Counted from the first letter of the stretch, positions 10,885-23,662 are shown. The stretch is DNA of 64,000 nucleotides from Marchantia polymorpha subsp. ruderalis (GCA_037833965.1 AP031353.1:29266501-29330500), one strand, 5' to 3'. The notes: a model not told the origin generated them from the sequence alone. Translations and numbers: made by a program.

Positions 10885-13191
10885 AGGAAATCTGCCTCCG
10901 ACAAAACAGCCCTTCTTACATGTACAAGTTATTGTTGGGCTAATGTGCAAACAAGGAACACAGGGTAGTTTTTACCCCTAGAATACAACTGATCGCAAAA
11001 AAGCCCAGCAAGGGGACCACTACCCGTGGACGAGATTGGGGCACACTTACTTCTCGCGCCCCCTGACTTTGAATCAGAGGTCTAGGTAGGGTAGTTAGCT
11101 TCTTTACTATTCGACTCCGATACTAATAAAGCGACGTCCCACTCTCTTTCCCCATGTTATCCGCTTGGTTTTATCCCAGTTCGACTTTATGGGGTCTTTA
11201 CATCCTTTTTGCTTCATTGCTTGGTGCCCCCTTGTTTCCTTCCTCTGCCTTAGCCCTCTACCCAGACAGAGTTTTGGGAGCAGGTTTAAGTTTCAGCTAG
11301 TACGAGAGGTCTGTACTTGTACACCACCGTACACAGACACGGGCGTATACTGAGACTCTGATAAAATCCTCCGATAATGCTCTTAACTGGCTGGGAAGTA
11401 CGGAATAGCATTCAGAATGAAATCTGGGCATATGTCCGCTTCGCATGTGCATCGAAGGTCTCAGTTGTGCGTTGCATTCTTCAGCTCAACTGCCTCATTC
11501 TCCTTCATCTGCCTCGAGAGAAGCCTCGAACATACTTGCCATCGTAGTTGTGGTGTCGGCACTCACAGTTAACAACGAAGAGATGGCGACGTGACCGTCG
11601 GCACTGCCAAGCGTTCGAGACTTACCAGCTCTGCACAGTTTTCGCCAACATAGCAGATCTCACACCTGGAACTTAAATGAACATGAAGACTTGTGTGGAA
11701 CACACGACGGAAATTGGTCCTTGCCCTGTAAACCGGGTCTGAATTCCAAGACATCGGGCGATACTGTGCTGGTCTAGCATCTTCAGTTCTCTAAATAGAA
11801 AGTGACAAGGTCCGGCCGCCTATGGTCACGTTCAGAGCCTACGGGATTGCTGCATACATTCACCTGAACTTTCTAAAATAAGTGCTCGAATGAAGAAGCC
11901 CATTTTTAACTTGGTAAGTTCGGTAGGGCTAGCCCTAAGTGATTTGTCCTACAGAGTGTGAATGTTGTATTCACGTAACAGAGAGAGGTCGATGTAGCTA
12001 AGACTATCAAGCTGCCAACGGTAGTAGTGGCCAGGTCGGCGCAAGGTGTAATCATTCCGGGGGTGATGATAGCTCACCATCCACCGGTGAGACCAACATT
12101 TGCTCTTATCATTTGCTGAAAGTTTGTTCTCTGATCGGCTGGTGGATTAAATCGGATTTGTCGATTTCAAAGTACCTGTACCGACAAAATACATTATCCA
12201 GTCAGAGTTCAAAGGATGGCCAGTTCCCTACACACTCGTGTCGTCTTTTCTAGCATTGAGAAGATTTGGCATGGCACGGTCCAGGAATATGCCAGCTGAC
12301 ACCTCGTCGAGAGGTTCATCGAATCAGGCAAATGCTCATAGACATTTCACACAGTCAACTGACGGGGTATCGAAATTGTTATGTCCCTTGCGATAAATTT
12401 ACACGTCTTCTCTACCGGTGCTCGTATCGCATGTAAAATACCTGCCGACCTCATCATACGAGGGGAGTAAGCTTGTGCTTGTATGCAAGATAAGGAGCTA
12501 GCTAACAATTGTACGAGTCGTGTGAAACCAGGTCTAACTAATAGATTATGACCTGTGGAGGAAAGCCAATTCAATTCTTCACCACCCGTAAGCAGAGAAC
12601 AAAATAAACACTTGTGATTCATGAGTGTACGAAAGAAAGATCCAAGATGAAGTAATTTCTGCCGTCCAACCCTTTATTCAATATATATGTAAAATAATGA
12701 GGATGTGGCTTCGTACCCTCAGCACTTGACATCGGGACCAGCCTGTCCTTCTGTCTCCAAATGCCGCTTTTTAACACTTCAAGCTCCTCTGGCAAATCAC
12801 CATCTATCAGACTTTCTTCTATCTTACATGACCTCAAAGCCTTCACGATCGAAACGGCAATGCATTTAGCGGCTATTCGTCAGCTCTGCAAATCACTTTC
12901 AAGTGGTCATTGGGAAGGAATGAATACTACTCTCTCTGTCTTCTTTCTCGCTCGCATTCTCTCTCACTCGATCAGCACAACAGAGCTGAGAAGAGGTCTC
13001 GGCTCAGAGCTCCTACGGTCGAATCAGGTGCTGACATGCCAGAAGCTTTTCCGATTTCGCAACTGTCAATAAGGAAGGGCAGGGTGGGGAGATGAAACTA
13101 TAGCTGTACAGCAGTGATAAACAAAATTGGATGTACAAGACACGATCGATTCGGACTTCGCGTCTGTCAATTTTCTAGCTCGATCAGTTTT
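10885..13191. other. Intergenic DNA between SDR and nitrite reductase genes (3' ends facing)
   Basis: The two flanking genes converge here, so both 3' untranslated regions should lie inside. Short frames on both strands (for example 11165-11353, 12347-12622, 12761-13072) have no recognisable family. A CT-rich patch occurs near 12927-12969. A short stretch at 12258-12275 resembles the conserved GAGAAGATTAGCATGGC of U6 snRNA, but the rest does not match. Confidence 0.5.
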
Positions 13192-15048
13192 CTAAGCCTT
13201 GAGAGTCGCCCCGAAGCGCTCGATCAGAATTTCTTGCACGACCGGAATCAAGTCCTTGATAGGTACAGAAGTGCGAACTTTGGTCCCGAGGTGCGACTCG
13301 GCTCCGACCTTGCCTCCGAGAAAAATGTCCACGCCATCCGTAGGCTTGTTGTTCTCGTCCCTGGCCATGGTCCCCATGAACCCGATGTCGGCCACCTGCA
13401 CCTGGGCGCAGGAATTCGGGCATCCCGTCCAGTGCATGCGCACGGGCTTAGTGAAATTCATGCTCGCTTCCAGCTCCTGGGTGATGGCCAGAGCCCGATT
13501 CTTGGTCTCGATGATGGCCATTCCGCAGAACTGCTTGCCCGTGCACGACACGAGATTGGTCACGAGAGGCGTAGGCTGGGCGCCGAACCGGGTGACAAGT
13601 GGCTCCTGCAGCAGCTGCGACACTTTGGCGTCGGGCACATTGGGCACGATGATGTTCTGCTCGACGGTGAGGCGCAGCTCGCCGGACCCATACTGATCGG
13701 CGATGCGCGCGAACTCGAACATGTCAGCGGCCTGCAGCCGGCCCACGGGGACATGGATCCCCACGAAGGAAAGCCCCGGCTGCTTCTGCGGGTGGACTCC
13801 CAACAAGTCGCGGCGCTTCCAGGTCGTGTCCAGGAGGTCGGACTCGGCGGCGCGTTCCAGCTTCTGCGACGGCAGGCGCTTCTCGACCTCGGCGCGGAAG
13901 GCCTCGATGCCGAGCTCGTCGATGAGCCACATCATTCGGCACTTCTGCCTGTTGCCGCGCGACCCCAGGTCGCGGAACGCCTCGAGCATGGCCTTGCAGA
14001 GCGGCACGACGTCGGCCTCCGACACCCAGGCGTCGAGCGGGATGGCCTCGGCGTCGCGCTTGGAGCTGAAGAACCCGCCCACCAGCAGATTGAAGCCCAT
14101 GCGCCCGTCCTTGAGCGCGGGTATGTACGCGAGGTCATTGATGTGCGGGTGCTCGAAGAGATCGTGGGTGCCGATCACGCACACGTTCCACTTACGCGGT
14201 AGGTTCGTGATGGACAGGTTGCCCTTGCCGCGGTTGACGATGTAGTCGTTGAGGGCCATGACCGCGGGCCTGGTGTCGATGATCTCGTGCGGGTCGATGC
14301 CCGCGATGGGGTTGCCGACTGCGTTGCGGACGTTGTCCATGCCGCTCTGGATGCTGGTCAGGCCCACGCGAGTCAGCCCGTCCATCAGCGCCGGGACGTC
14401 CTCCAGCAGCACGCCCCGAATCTGCCAGTTCTGCCGCGTCGTCACGTCGGCGCAGCCCTCGGCGCCATACTTCTCGATGACGCTGGCGAGGAAGCGCGTC
14501 TGCTCGCTCGTCGTGACGCCGTTGGGCAGCTTGAGGCGCATCATGAATCGGCCGTACTGGTGCTTGCGCCTGTGGAAGAGGCCGAGCCATTTGAGTCGGA
14601 CGTCGACATCATCCTTTCCCTGCTTGGAAGAATCAATTTCGGCAAATGGGGTGCGAGCAAGCTCCTCGATCCTCCTCTCGGTCCACAGCTTCATGGGCTC
14701 GTCCTCGAGCTTCGTTTTCTCCGCGGGGTTGATGCTCGTGCGAAATTCCGGCTTCAGCCTCCAGTACCCGTCCACGATTTCCACTCTGGGCGTGAGCCGG
14801 CTCACGTCCTCGGTCACCGTTGCCGCCTCCTCGGTTGCTGCGCCCTGCGCCACGATCCTCTGTGACACGGGGGCCGCGCTCTTGCCGGCCGACGGCGACG
14901 CCGCTGTCAATGAGCTCTTCGTCAATTTGCCCGGCGCTGCAATCTTAAGGCCCGAGAATTGCGAGAATGAAGCGCTCTTGCTCCCGGAGACGGAGCATTT
15001 TTGCAATTGCGCCGGAGCCTGAATGCGTCCTACCGATTGGATCATCAT
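13192..15048 (-). CDS. NIR: Ferredoxin-nitrite reductase, chloroplast
   Basis: A single uninterrupted exon encodes 618 residues, close to the plant family (about 580-600 plus transit peptide). The enzyme reduces nitrite to ammonium in the plastid stroma with six electrons from ferredoxin. The first ~75 residues are rich in Ser, Ala and Lys and poor in acids, as expected for a transit peptide. Two nitrite/sulfite reductase half-repeats follow. The four cysteines that bind the 4Fe-4S cluster and siroheme are visible as SCTGKQFCG (C502, C508) and GCPNSC (C543, C547). The siroheme-pocket stretch TTRQNWQIRG lies at 203-212. Flowering-plant NiR genes normally have introns, and this copy has none. 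Codons are strongly GC3-biased, which also creates long spurious open frames on the opposite strand. MMIQ was taken as the start because it is the first Met ahead of the transit-like region. Confidence 0.97.
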   Translation of the reverse strand: MMIQSVGRIQAPAQLQKCSVSGSKSASFSQFSGLKIAAPGKLTKSSLTAASPSAGKSAAPVSQRIVAQGAATEEAATVTEDVSRLTPRVEIVDGYWRLKPEFRTSINPAEKTKLEDEPMKLWTERRIEELARTPFAEIDSSKQGKDDVDVRLKWLGLFHRRKHQYGRFMMRLKLPNGVTTSEQTRFLASVIEKYGAEGCADVTTRQNWQIRGVLLEDVPALMDGLTRVGLTSIQSGMDNVRNAVGNPIAGIDPHEIIDTRPAVMALNDYIVNRGKGNLSITNLPRKWNVCVIGTHDLFEHPHINDLAYIPALKDGRMGFNLLVGGFFSSKRDAEAIPLDAWVSEADVVPLCKAMLEAFRDLGSRGNRQKCRMMWLIDELGIEAFRAEVEKRLPSQKLERAAESDLLDTTWKRRDLLGVHPQKQPGLSFVGIHVPVGRLQAADMFEFARIADQYGSGELRLTVEQNIIVPNVPDAKVSQLLQEPLVTRFGAQPTPLVTNLVSCTGKQFCGMAIIETKNRALAITQELEASMNFTKPVRMHWTGCPNSCAQVQVADIGFMGTMARDENNKPTDGVDIFLGGKVGAESHLGTKVRTSVPIKDLIPVVQEILIERFGATLKA

Positions 15049-16650
15049 CTTCGCACTCGTCTCTGTCTGTTCGTCTGTCTTTCTATCTCTTTAGCGAGCT
15101 CGCGAGCAAGACACGACTCAATTCTTGACGTTAAGCCTGTGGTGACTCGGAATCGGGGGCACAGCTCAAAATCCTCGACAGCTATGGAATTTCTCCGGTG
15201 CAGCAGCAGCAGCAGCGGCTGTGCAAACCATTGGCCGTGAGGACGACAGTCAAGCTCCTCCGAAGCTCAAATGCTACTCTGTTTGCGCTCTGCTCTGCTC
15301 TGCTCTGCCCTGCAAGCTGCAGAACTGATAGCTATACCTGCTCCGGGAATGCTCGCGCTTTAAACTACCCCTCCTCTGCGAGATAGAATTACTTAATTTC
15401 GAGGCATACGTGCAGAATCTCCCGATTGATGGCAGCGCAGGCAGTGGGGACAATTGGTGCACTGCCGGACGCTCACGAGGCTCGACTCTCGGCTTAGAAG
15501 CTGCGGCCCGGATGATTCGGTTGCCCGGGACGGAGCGAATTCGCGGTGCCCCGAGGCCATGAACGGATCCAAATTTACTCGAAAGCGGTAGCCGCACCCC
15601 GACCTCCCGCCCGGGCCATGCATGGACTGCGCTGGCCCAGGCCGGGGCCGGCTCTACGTCACGGCCCATGATCGCCGCACGCAGGCCTGACATTCACCGA
15701 GCCCCCGGGGGCGACATCGAGCCCTGTGGTCAGCCTGCGACGCGGCGCTTCGAAGCCGTGCTCGGCCGCCTACGTGCCCCTAGGGTCCCAGGCCCCGGCA
15801 GCGACACTCGCCTCGTAGCGTTCGTTCCGTGCCCCCGTCCCCGATCCCCGATCCGATGTGCTTCGTCCTTCGCCTTTTCGAAAGAGGTCGCTCACTGCCC
15901 CTCGAAACGATTTGTCCTCCCCCCGGCGCCAGACAATGGAGAAGAATGTGCAAGCCCGAGCACAAGCTCAAGCTCGAGCTCGAGCTCTCGAGGTTGTCGT
16001 GAGTACTGCCCCGAGGGAGGGAGTCCACACTCCCGACGCAGTTCACGACTTCAGACCGAGTCGAGTCCCGGTCAACGCAGCTCGAGTCCTGAGCCACCGC
16101 TGTTTCTGTGGTGGGTCAGCGCCTCTGCTCGGATCGCGCCACCTGTCCCATCCGCCCCCCACTCCAACTTGCGACATTCGAGGGCTGAGCCCGCTGGCAG
16201 AAGAATTTTCGCTTCCTTTCGCTCTCTTTTCGGGGTGAAGTGGCGGTGTATTGTTCTTCGGACTGCTTCCGGAAGGTGTGTGGGGTGGGGATGGGGGGTC
16301 CTTTCGCAGACTGTTGCTTTTACGAAACTTGGGAGCGAAGCTCAGCGATGGCTTTCGTGAAATCTTCACCTTTTGGGGAATGGATTTCGTTGCTTGCGGT
16401 CCAGTTTACGCGCGGTACGTGTTCGTACCATGCCATTGGTGGTCTGTCCGTATGTCGAGGTAAGGGACATACGGACAGAACAGGAACTTCTCGGAACAGA
16501 GCGGGGACCGAGTATTGTGGCCAAGAGATGGGACTTTCCGTGGCTTCTCAGTAGCGGAAGGGTCAATTTCGACAAGAGGTCACTTTACAACGTTGACGTG
16601 ATACCACGGTTGTGTTGCCAGAAGTCACAAACAGATCGAGATCAATAAGA
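15049..16650 (-). promoter_or_regulatory. GC-rich upstream region of nitrite reductase gene
   Basis: This is the 5' side of the nitrite reductase gene. It is strongly GC-rich up to about 16,370. It contains a CAG/GCA trinucleotide run (about 15,199-15,218), a CTCTG pentanucleotide repeat (about 15,289-15,309) and an AGCTCGAGCTCGAG low-complexity patch (about 15,968-15,992). Long open frames on both strands (for example 15,668-16,360 +) are Arg/Ser/Pro-rich with no family resemblance and are best explained by base composition. A divergent plus-strand first exon cannot be excluded. No TATA box was fixed. Confidence 0.45.
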
Positions 16651-18090
16651 AGAGGAAATCATATGAAAGTGCATCGGCAACGGGGTGTAATACAATCCAT
16701 GACGTCAACAATTATTGCTTGGTTTAAATTCCAAAGTCGGAATTTTCACTGTTGATAAATTGTTCGATGTAAAGTTCTTCCCCTCAAAATCTTGCTAATA
16801 GTAACTAAAATGAAGCTTCTCTAAAATGTCGGGTCCCCGTAACCTGATGCAAAATAGAACGAGACGAATTGCAAAATTGAATTCATAATGGAAGGCTTGT
16901 TTCATACATAGATTTTCCTCATATCTTATGTTCAAAAGATAAACACCAGAGCTATTACACCATGGACAAACTTTTCAAGTAGATAAAAGATGAAAATGAT
17001 AAGATATCTATCTGTCTATGGTTATTTCGAGTTTCAGTGATTTGTTCAAATATTACAGATATAAAAGTTTAGAATAAAAAATAAAAATGACAAAGATATT
17101 TTAACTGGTTTGAAGAAATAAAAGGTATAGTAAAAGAACAAAAATTGTAAGCATTAACACGATATATAACCTTGCTCTTACATGGTTATAAATTTACCTG
17201 TAATACCATCTTCTTACGATCCATTTCTACTAAATAATTTAACCCATAAGGATGTTATTTCTTATGAAGATAAAAGTATATGATAACAAGTTTGGCCTGA
17301 CCTACTCATATTATGGTACATATGAAATTGATAATAATAAGAGATGCTTAACTCTAAGTATCATTTTGTTGTCATTAAAATGTATACTATGCACATGATT
17401 AATTACAAGACAACTTATGATAATTGATGTAAATATATCACATTTTTATAAAAATAGTTCATTTATCCATATATCACACCACCAAACTTCAACCTTGAAT
17501 TTGGAAAAAATGAACATAAAGAAATTTAGTATTAAGATGCAAATTTATATATTACAATCAAACAAAATGCATCAGCGTGACAGGTGATGCGGCACAGGCA
17601 AGATTATGCAGGTTCAGACATATTCCGACAGAATATTTCATCCGTCAAATATTCTTTCCGTTGGAATATTTCTTTTGGAAAAATATTGTCTGTGACATTT
17701 TACTTCCATGAGAGTATTTTCTTTGACATAATACTCCCTCCAAACAAAATATTCTCTCATAATAGCTAGTACATTTGGATACTCATGTGAAGGTAACGGA
17801 TGAGCGGAAAGGAAAAAACTCCACAACTTCAAGCTTTTGTCTAATAGATTTGACAACTAGATTGCCTAAAGGAGGAAGTTGTAGTATTGTCAGTTACTAC
17901 GCACACTGAGACTATTGCTTTGGGAAAGTCAAGTAAAGGGGAAAATGAAGGCCATGGACCTTGGCATAATGTTGAGGGAGAAAACTGCTGACTTTAACTA
18001 TAGCAAATGAAAATATCTCTAGGAACAAGTAGTATACATGTAAAGATTTTCAACGTATATTTCTTGCCAATATAAAGTCAACCTTTGATT
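16651..18090. other. AT-rich DNA left of the copia remnant
   Basis: No coding similarity is recognisable. The stretch probably includes the decayed 5' part (LTR and leader) of the retrotransposon whose gag remnant starts near 18,091, but I could not find a matching repeat on the right side that would define the LTRs. Confidence 0.45.
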
Positions 18091-21076
18091 TTGAAATAGT
18101 TGAAAGATTATGACGAAGTGACTGTATTGTTTGAAACTCTTCAAAGCCGGTTCTATTTCATGAAACTATCAAACAGGTTGTACAGCCACTTGAAGTTGAT
18201 GAGTTTCAAGATGAAAGATTATGAAACCAAGATCCAATATCACATTGACGTCTTTGATGATCTTGTTCATAAATCTGCAATAATCATGGCGAGGAGATAT
18301 TTTATATATATATATATATAGTTCTCCATCTTCTTAGTTCGTTGTCGGCATTGTATCAGACATGATCATGTGTCTTGTTTAATCGTGATAAGAAAAATAT
18401 CATTTACAACAAGGAAGGAAATCAGATAAATGACTTGCAGCAGAAGATGATAACATCATCTTCTCATCCACTTCTTTCAAGAGGACATTAAATATGACTA
18501 GAGTTCGATCACGTTCAAGGAACTACAAGAATGAGAAATGTGTTGGATTCAAGAGGAGATCCAAATTCATGCGTAAGATACCCTGAAAAGAGACGCAAGT
18601 GTGCTGGCTATGTGGCAAGAATGACCATGTCGAGAATGATTGCTGAGTGAAGATGATCAAAGACATTGATTCTCCATTAGAATATGTGACGAAACATTTT
18701 AATTTTTAGGAGAAGGACGGGCTAGATTATGACATATGAAGCCTAAGTTATGCCTCAGACATTTCACCAAGTATTGTTAGTGATGTATGGATTCTTGATA
18801 GTGCTTGTTCTTATCACATTTGTTACACTAGAGAATTCTTTTATATTTTCTCAAGATCAAATTAATCAATTTTTATGGAGATTGATGAACTATGAAAGAT
18901 TGAGAGAGTTGGATCTATGAAACTTTGCATGTTTGATGAGGTCAAATGTACACTAATCCAAATTATGTTTAAACTTAACATGAAAAAAACTTGACATCTC
19001 TTTATGTTTGACTCACATGGCCTAGAGTGAAGCTCTTAAAAATACGTGTTGGAGGTTAGAGTACAGGATAAGATTATCCTATGAAAACAAGGTTACTATA
19101 CTAGATATATAACCATTCCTTGGATAGATTAGTAGTGTGAAGGGTTATAAACTATAAGATCCTGTAGCATATACGGTTATAGGCAATAGGATTGTTGTTT
19201 TCAATGAATACGAATCAATAAAAGAGAGGGGAGGGAAATCTTCTTAGGTTTTCCATACTTACAAGGAAAAATTTCCACTCACGTATGTTGTTGAGTGAAA
19301 ATTTGATCATTATGTGATTAATGATCTGACACAAGAAGGAGCACAAATACTAAAGTATAAAGTTTGTGAAAAACATGAACTAAACAAGGAGGTTATTGTT
19401 GATGAACTTTATGTATTTGCACCATACGATAAACTAGAATCTTTTATTATGAAATCATACTAATAGAGCTCTTTTCTAGTGTGATGTATGGATTGATTCA
19501 TTCAATCTTGAAGATTGTGACATTGATATAGAGTATGACGATGACATGCGTTGATCTTAGAAGAAGAAAAAACTTCTTTGTATAGGAAAGCTTAAGCTTC
19601 GATCAATAAACTTGAATGAAATGTTGGTATGGAGTGTTAGATGCAATTGCTGATTGATAGCAAGATTTGAAAGTTAGATAAAATTCTTAGCAATAAGACG
19701 TTGATTGATTGCAAATGGATGTACAATTGAAGAATAATCAAGAAAATGACAAGGCAAGAATATTTAAAGCCAGGTTGATGGTTAAAAGTTTCACAATGGA
19801 GGGATTACAACAAATTTTTTTTCATCTATAACAAAGTATACTACAATTTTTCTGGTATGTGCATTGGCTACGATTTTTAGTTCTGTTATAGATCACATGA
19901 ATATAGTTACAACATTAATCTATGAATATTTAGAGTAGAAAATCTACACGAAATGACTAGTTGGCTTGGAGGTTAATAATAAAAAGAGATTGGTTTATAG
20001 AATGTTGAAATCACTACATGGATTGAAGCAAATTCTTAAGTAATAAATACACAAGAAATTCATGAAGTCACAAGATTTTTCATAGAGTGTGAATAATCGT
20101 TGGATCTACATAAAAAGTTGAATAATGAAATCTTTATTATAGTAATCTACGTGAATGACATGTTCATCTTGGCCAAAAAAATCAATATGACGTTGATAGA
20201 TGCAAAAACTAGTTAATATCTGCAATTAAAACAAAACATTTTGAGTAAATCAAATAGAATATTAGGTATGAACATTCATATGTATCAGGAGAGAATAGAT
20301 TATGATTGAGTTAGAGTAATTATATTTGACACATTCAACATGGCAAGTTTTTAAGTAATATGAACTCTGTTGGACACAACATTATAAAATTTTTACAGCC
20401 CAATGTTTTATCGATCCCATTGAGAGTGAAAAAATGTCACATGTTCCATATGATCAAGTTGTAAGCTATGTCGTGTATTTGATGATGTGCAAAAGACTTG
20501 ATATTGCTTTAGCGATAAGCAAGATGAATATATACATATCGAATCTAGAGAAGATTCACTAGGAAGCAGTGAAATAAGTTCTCAGATATTTGAAGAGTCC
20601 TAAGTAGTATGATTTATTGTTTGATAATTTATTAGACAATGCCAAATACTTGTTATGATAAGTTGATGCTGAATATGGACAAGATCTGACCTAGAGTATC
20701 TATACCATTAACTTGTGTTTACACTTGATGGTGGAAACATTAGCTGGAAATCTAGCTTGTAGAGTGCGTAGTTCAATCTATAACGGAAGTTTAGTATGTA
20801 GCGACAACAGAAGCTATTTGATTAGATAGACTTATCAATGATATGAGTTTGAAACAAGGAGTAATCAATCTTCTTTGTGATAGCGAGAATACTCCACATT
20901 GTTTTACATTGTGTTGCCAATCAGATGATGGATAGTAGAGTGAATCACATCAACATTAGATATTACTTTATCAAACATGCAATTTTTTATGAAAGTATCG
21001 AACTAATCAAAATACACAGTAAACTCAATCCAACTAATGCTTTGATCAAAATTATTTATTTAGGAAATTTTAAGTA
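18091..21076 (+). mobile_element. Degenerate Ty1/copia retrotransposon (coding remnants)
   Basis: In-frame fragments appear in copia order on the plus strand. A gag-like stretch at 18,100-18,275 includes LMSFKMKDYETKIQYHIDVF. A zinc knuckle of exact CX2CX4HX4C form lies at 18,602-18,643 (C-W-L-C...H...C). A protease-like WILDSACSYH lies near 18,788. Reverse-transcriptase pieces are SLHGLKQ near 20,008 and VIYVNDMFIL at 20,141-20,170, where the family has YVDDM. An RNase H C-terminal piece lies at 20,937-21,053 (HINIRYYFI...IELIKIH). Many stops and frameshifts separate them, and the first catalytic Asp of YVDD is Asn, so the copy is dead. LTRs, primer-binding site and target duplication were not found. 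A (TA)n run sits at 18,302-18,320. Confidence 0.85.
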
Positions 21077-23662
21077 AATAATCTTATGTAAACTAAACAC
21101 ACAATGTATCTGTATAAACATTCAGAAGATTACAGAGATTGTAGTCCAATATTGGGAAGAAAAACTATTCCTTGATATCTCCAAACACACACGGAGGGTA
21201 TTTGGTTTTATGATGTGATACAAAAAGCCCATTATCATCATATCAAAGATCAAAGACATTAAAATGCGATAAAAAATGTAAAGGAGGTTGAAACCGTGCA
21301 AAGCACTTAAGTGGACTGAAAAGCTAGAATACTAGATGGGAGTATGCCAAACGTTTCCCAAGTAGAGGAGAATCGATCTACTTGGGAGAATCAATCAATA
21401 TGAAACTCAGCTAGTGCAACTTCTAGATAACTTGTGACAAATTACTGGGATCCAAGTGACAATCCTAAGATATCTAAGCTGTTAGTGGATGTCAAACATA
21501 ACTTGCAAAGCTACAAATGAGGATAAATTTCTCGAATAGACCAAACTCAACATTTTTACATCTCAAGGTGTCAAAGTTTCTCCACTGGGCTTCAAGGACT
21601 ATGATGCTTAAACTGATTTTACAAATGCTCTAGTTCTTTAGAAAGGTCCACGATGCTCCCTAACCTCTCTTTCAAAATATACGCCCTTGACACATGGTCA
21701 AAGCGAGCATATGTTTGAAAGATTATTTATTCCCGGCTTTTAACTTCTGAACGCTGTGTGCTGGAGAAGTCTTATCGCATGACGGTGTCTTCCATCCCTC
21801 CAATGACTGTCATACCCGTCGCCAGTGAAATCAAGCCAGCTGCTAATCTTATTCACGTCGGGTTTTGTTGTAATCACGTAACAATGATTTTGCGTCAAAG
21901 GAGGATCTAGAAGACGACAACTTGCTTTGAACTCAGATCCGATGCCGACGCCTGCGGCGATTTTCACCTGCAGGGCTTTCGTGCCCGCGATCCATCTTCC
22001 TATCACACGTATCAAAAGTATCTCCATCGCCGGCCAGTGAGCTTCGCTTGCGAACTTCAACTCGACTACTAAAATGATGTTTTTCGCTTTCTTGCACACG
22101 CTACGAATGAAATGCCGTGTGTAAAATTTCTGCATGTCTGCCAATTTTGAGATTCACGTGGGGGAACAAGACAGTGGTGTGTGTAGAGGCTTATGTCTGG
22201 GTGAGTGACTGAGTATCCCACTGTATAGAGACGACCCTATTGACTAAGGTTTAAATCTTCGTGGTCAACTGGATGGCACCTGCACGTCTGCAGGAGCAGA
22301 GGAACTGGAACGAGCGTTCCTCCAACCTCATTTATGACATGATTTATACTTGGGACAAAAACCCTGGGGATGGTTGGGGGTTTATCTCAGTTGGTTTGAA
22401 AGACTGGAGTTTGCAGTTTCCTCATTCGTTTCAAATCTTCAGCCATTCATGTCTCGATTTCCATATTCTGCTGACAACGTCACTTGAGAAAAACTTACAC
22501 TGCGATCTTTTGATGGGGCAGGGATGCACCCTGTTCGTTCCGAATGAATCCAACCGATCGCAGCTTCTTTCTACAGGGTCGAGCCAGATGACAAAAAAGG
22601 AATCCGTAAAAACTTAGGATCCAACACGAATTGTTACGGACCTTGCGCAGAGGTGTGTTCCATCATTCATGCCTGGAGAGGAAAAGAAAAGTCAGTCACT
22701 TGCGCACCCCCACAAACGAAGCTCCAGGTTTTGTCAACATGGTCTGCTTGCACTGCCTGGCAATTTGACCTGACCCCTTTTTTCTCATCGGCTATATGCA
22801 TAAAGCTCTCGGAGGTGTCCTTTACTTCCAAACTGACAATAAGGTGAACATGCTTCGCATCCGGTTTCGGTCGCCGGTCGGTTGGGGGAAAAACAACCGA
22901 TGCAAGCGTGCATCCCCGAGTCGACTGCAACACATGATAGTGACATCAATTCTGTGGGCGCAAGATGCCGATAAGGAACTCGGAAGGTTGCGTAACCCAA
23001 AAGATGCGAAGCGCATTCCGCCGCACCTGAGAAAATATTCCTTTCCTGTGTAAACTCCTCGACAGCTGAAAAACGAGGCAGTTGCGCTCCGTCGACACTG
23101 CAAATGATTTTCCAAGTTGGGATTTGCTTGGGCTGTTTTGACAAGCTCCGAAAGCCGTATGAATCCCTCGAAGTTCGTTCCCACCCGTAGTCTCGACTTC
23201 TCCTTCACGCACAAGTCAGTTTCACCTATTGTTCTACAACTCGTGGACCATGCATTAAAATGAAGCACTAAACAAATCACGGGACAAATCACCAAATGGA
23301 GTGGCGGAGTTCGACCCCATCAGTCATTTCCAATCCCCCTTTCCACCTCGAAACAAAAATCCAACCCCCCCCCCCCCCCCCCCCCCTGAATCAACTTATG
23401 GACTCGAGAAGTTGAAACAGAGGGACAGAGAGTGACTCAATATCCCCTGAATAACAGAATTCCCTGATGAGTAAGAACGAAAAGATTTTATTTTACAAGA
23501 TAAAACCGAGCACTTTGCCTGGAATTATCGACATCAAAACACCACCTGGGGGCTGGAAATTGGCAACCCTGAGCTATTTCTTTTATAACTGTGGGGGAAA
23601 AGAGGATGAAGGTTTTACACCTGCCGCTACGAAGCGCCTGCACTGAAATCGGTCCGAGGAAT
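21077..23662. other. Intergenic DNA, copia to C45-like gene
   Basis: Open frames at 21,740-22,144 (-, 134 codons) and 22,261-22,617 (+, 118 codons) start with ATG or near it but show no family resemblance, signal or domain. They are not called as genes. Composition becomes GC-balanced after about 21,700. A 22-base cytosine run lies at 23,365-23,386. The 3' end of the C45-like gene's transcript should fall just left of 23,663. Confidence 0.45.
23365..23386. repeat. Homopolymer run of 22 C
   Basis: There are twenty-two consecutive cytosines, so G-tract on the minus strand. It lies about 280 bp downstream of the stop codon of the minus-strand C45-like gene. Runs like this are prone to slippage and assembly length error, and could fold as a G-quadruplex in a minus-strand transcript. 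Confidence 0.9.

Noticed and set aside
12258-12275. U6 snRNA-like stretch GAGAAGATTTGGCATGGC
   Set aside because: Only this short core matches. The downstream conserved U6 sequence, T-run terminator and upstream USE/TATA are absent. At best an ancient fragment.
13114-15022. Long plus-strand open frames (up to about 360 codons) across the nitrite reductase gene
   Set aside because: They are antisense shadows caused by GC3-biased codons. Their translations are low-complexity and the minus-strand NiR reading is certain.
15668-16360. A 230-codon plus-strand frame upstream of nitrite reductase
   Set aside because: GC-rich composition keeps several frames open on both strands here. The translation is compositionally biased with no family resemblance.
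17584-17856. Left LTR of the copia remnant
   Set aside because: No matching sequence was found to the right of 21,076, and no primer-binding site is recognisable.
21740-22617. Two open frames of 134 and 118 codons as possible genes
   Set aside because: No family, domain, splice evidence or signal. Such lengths are expected by chance in sequence of this composition.
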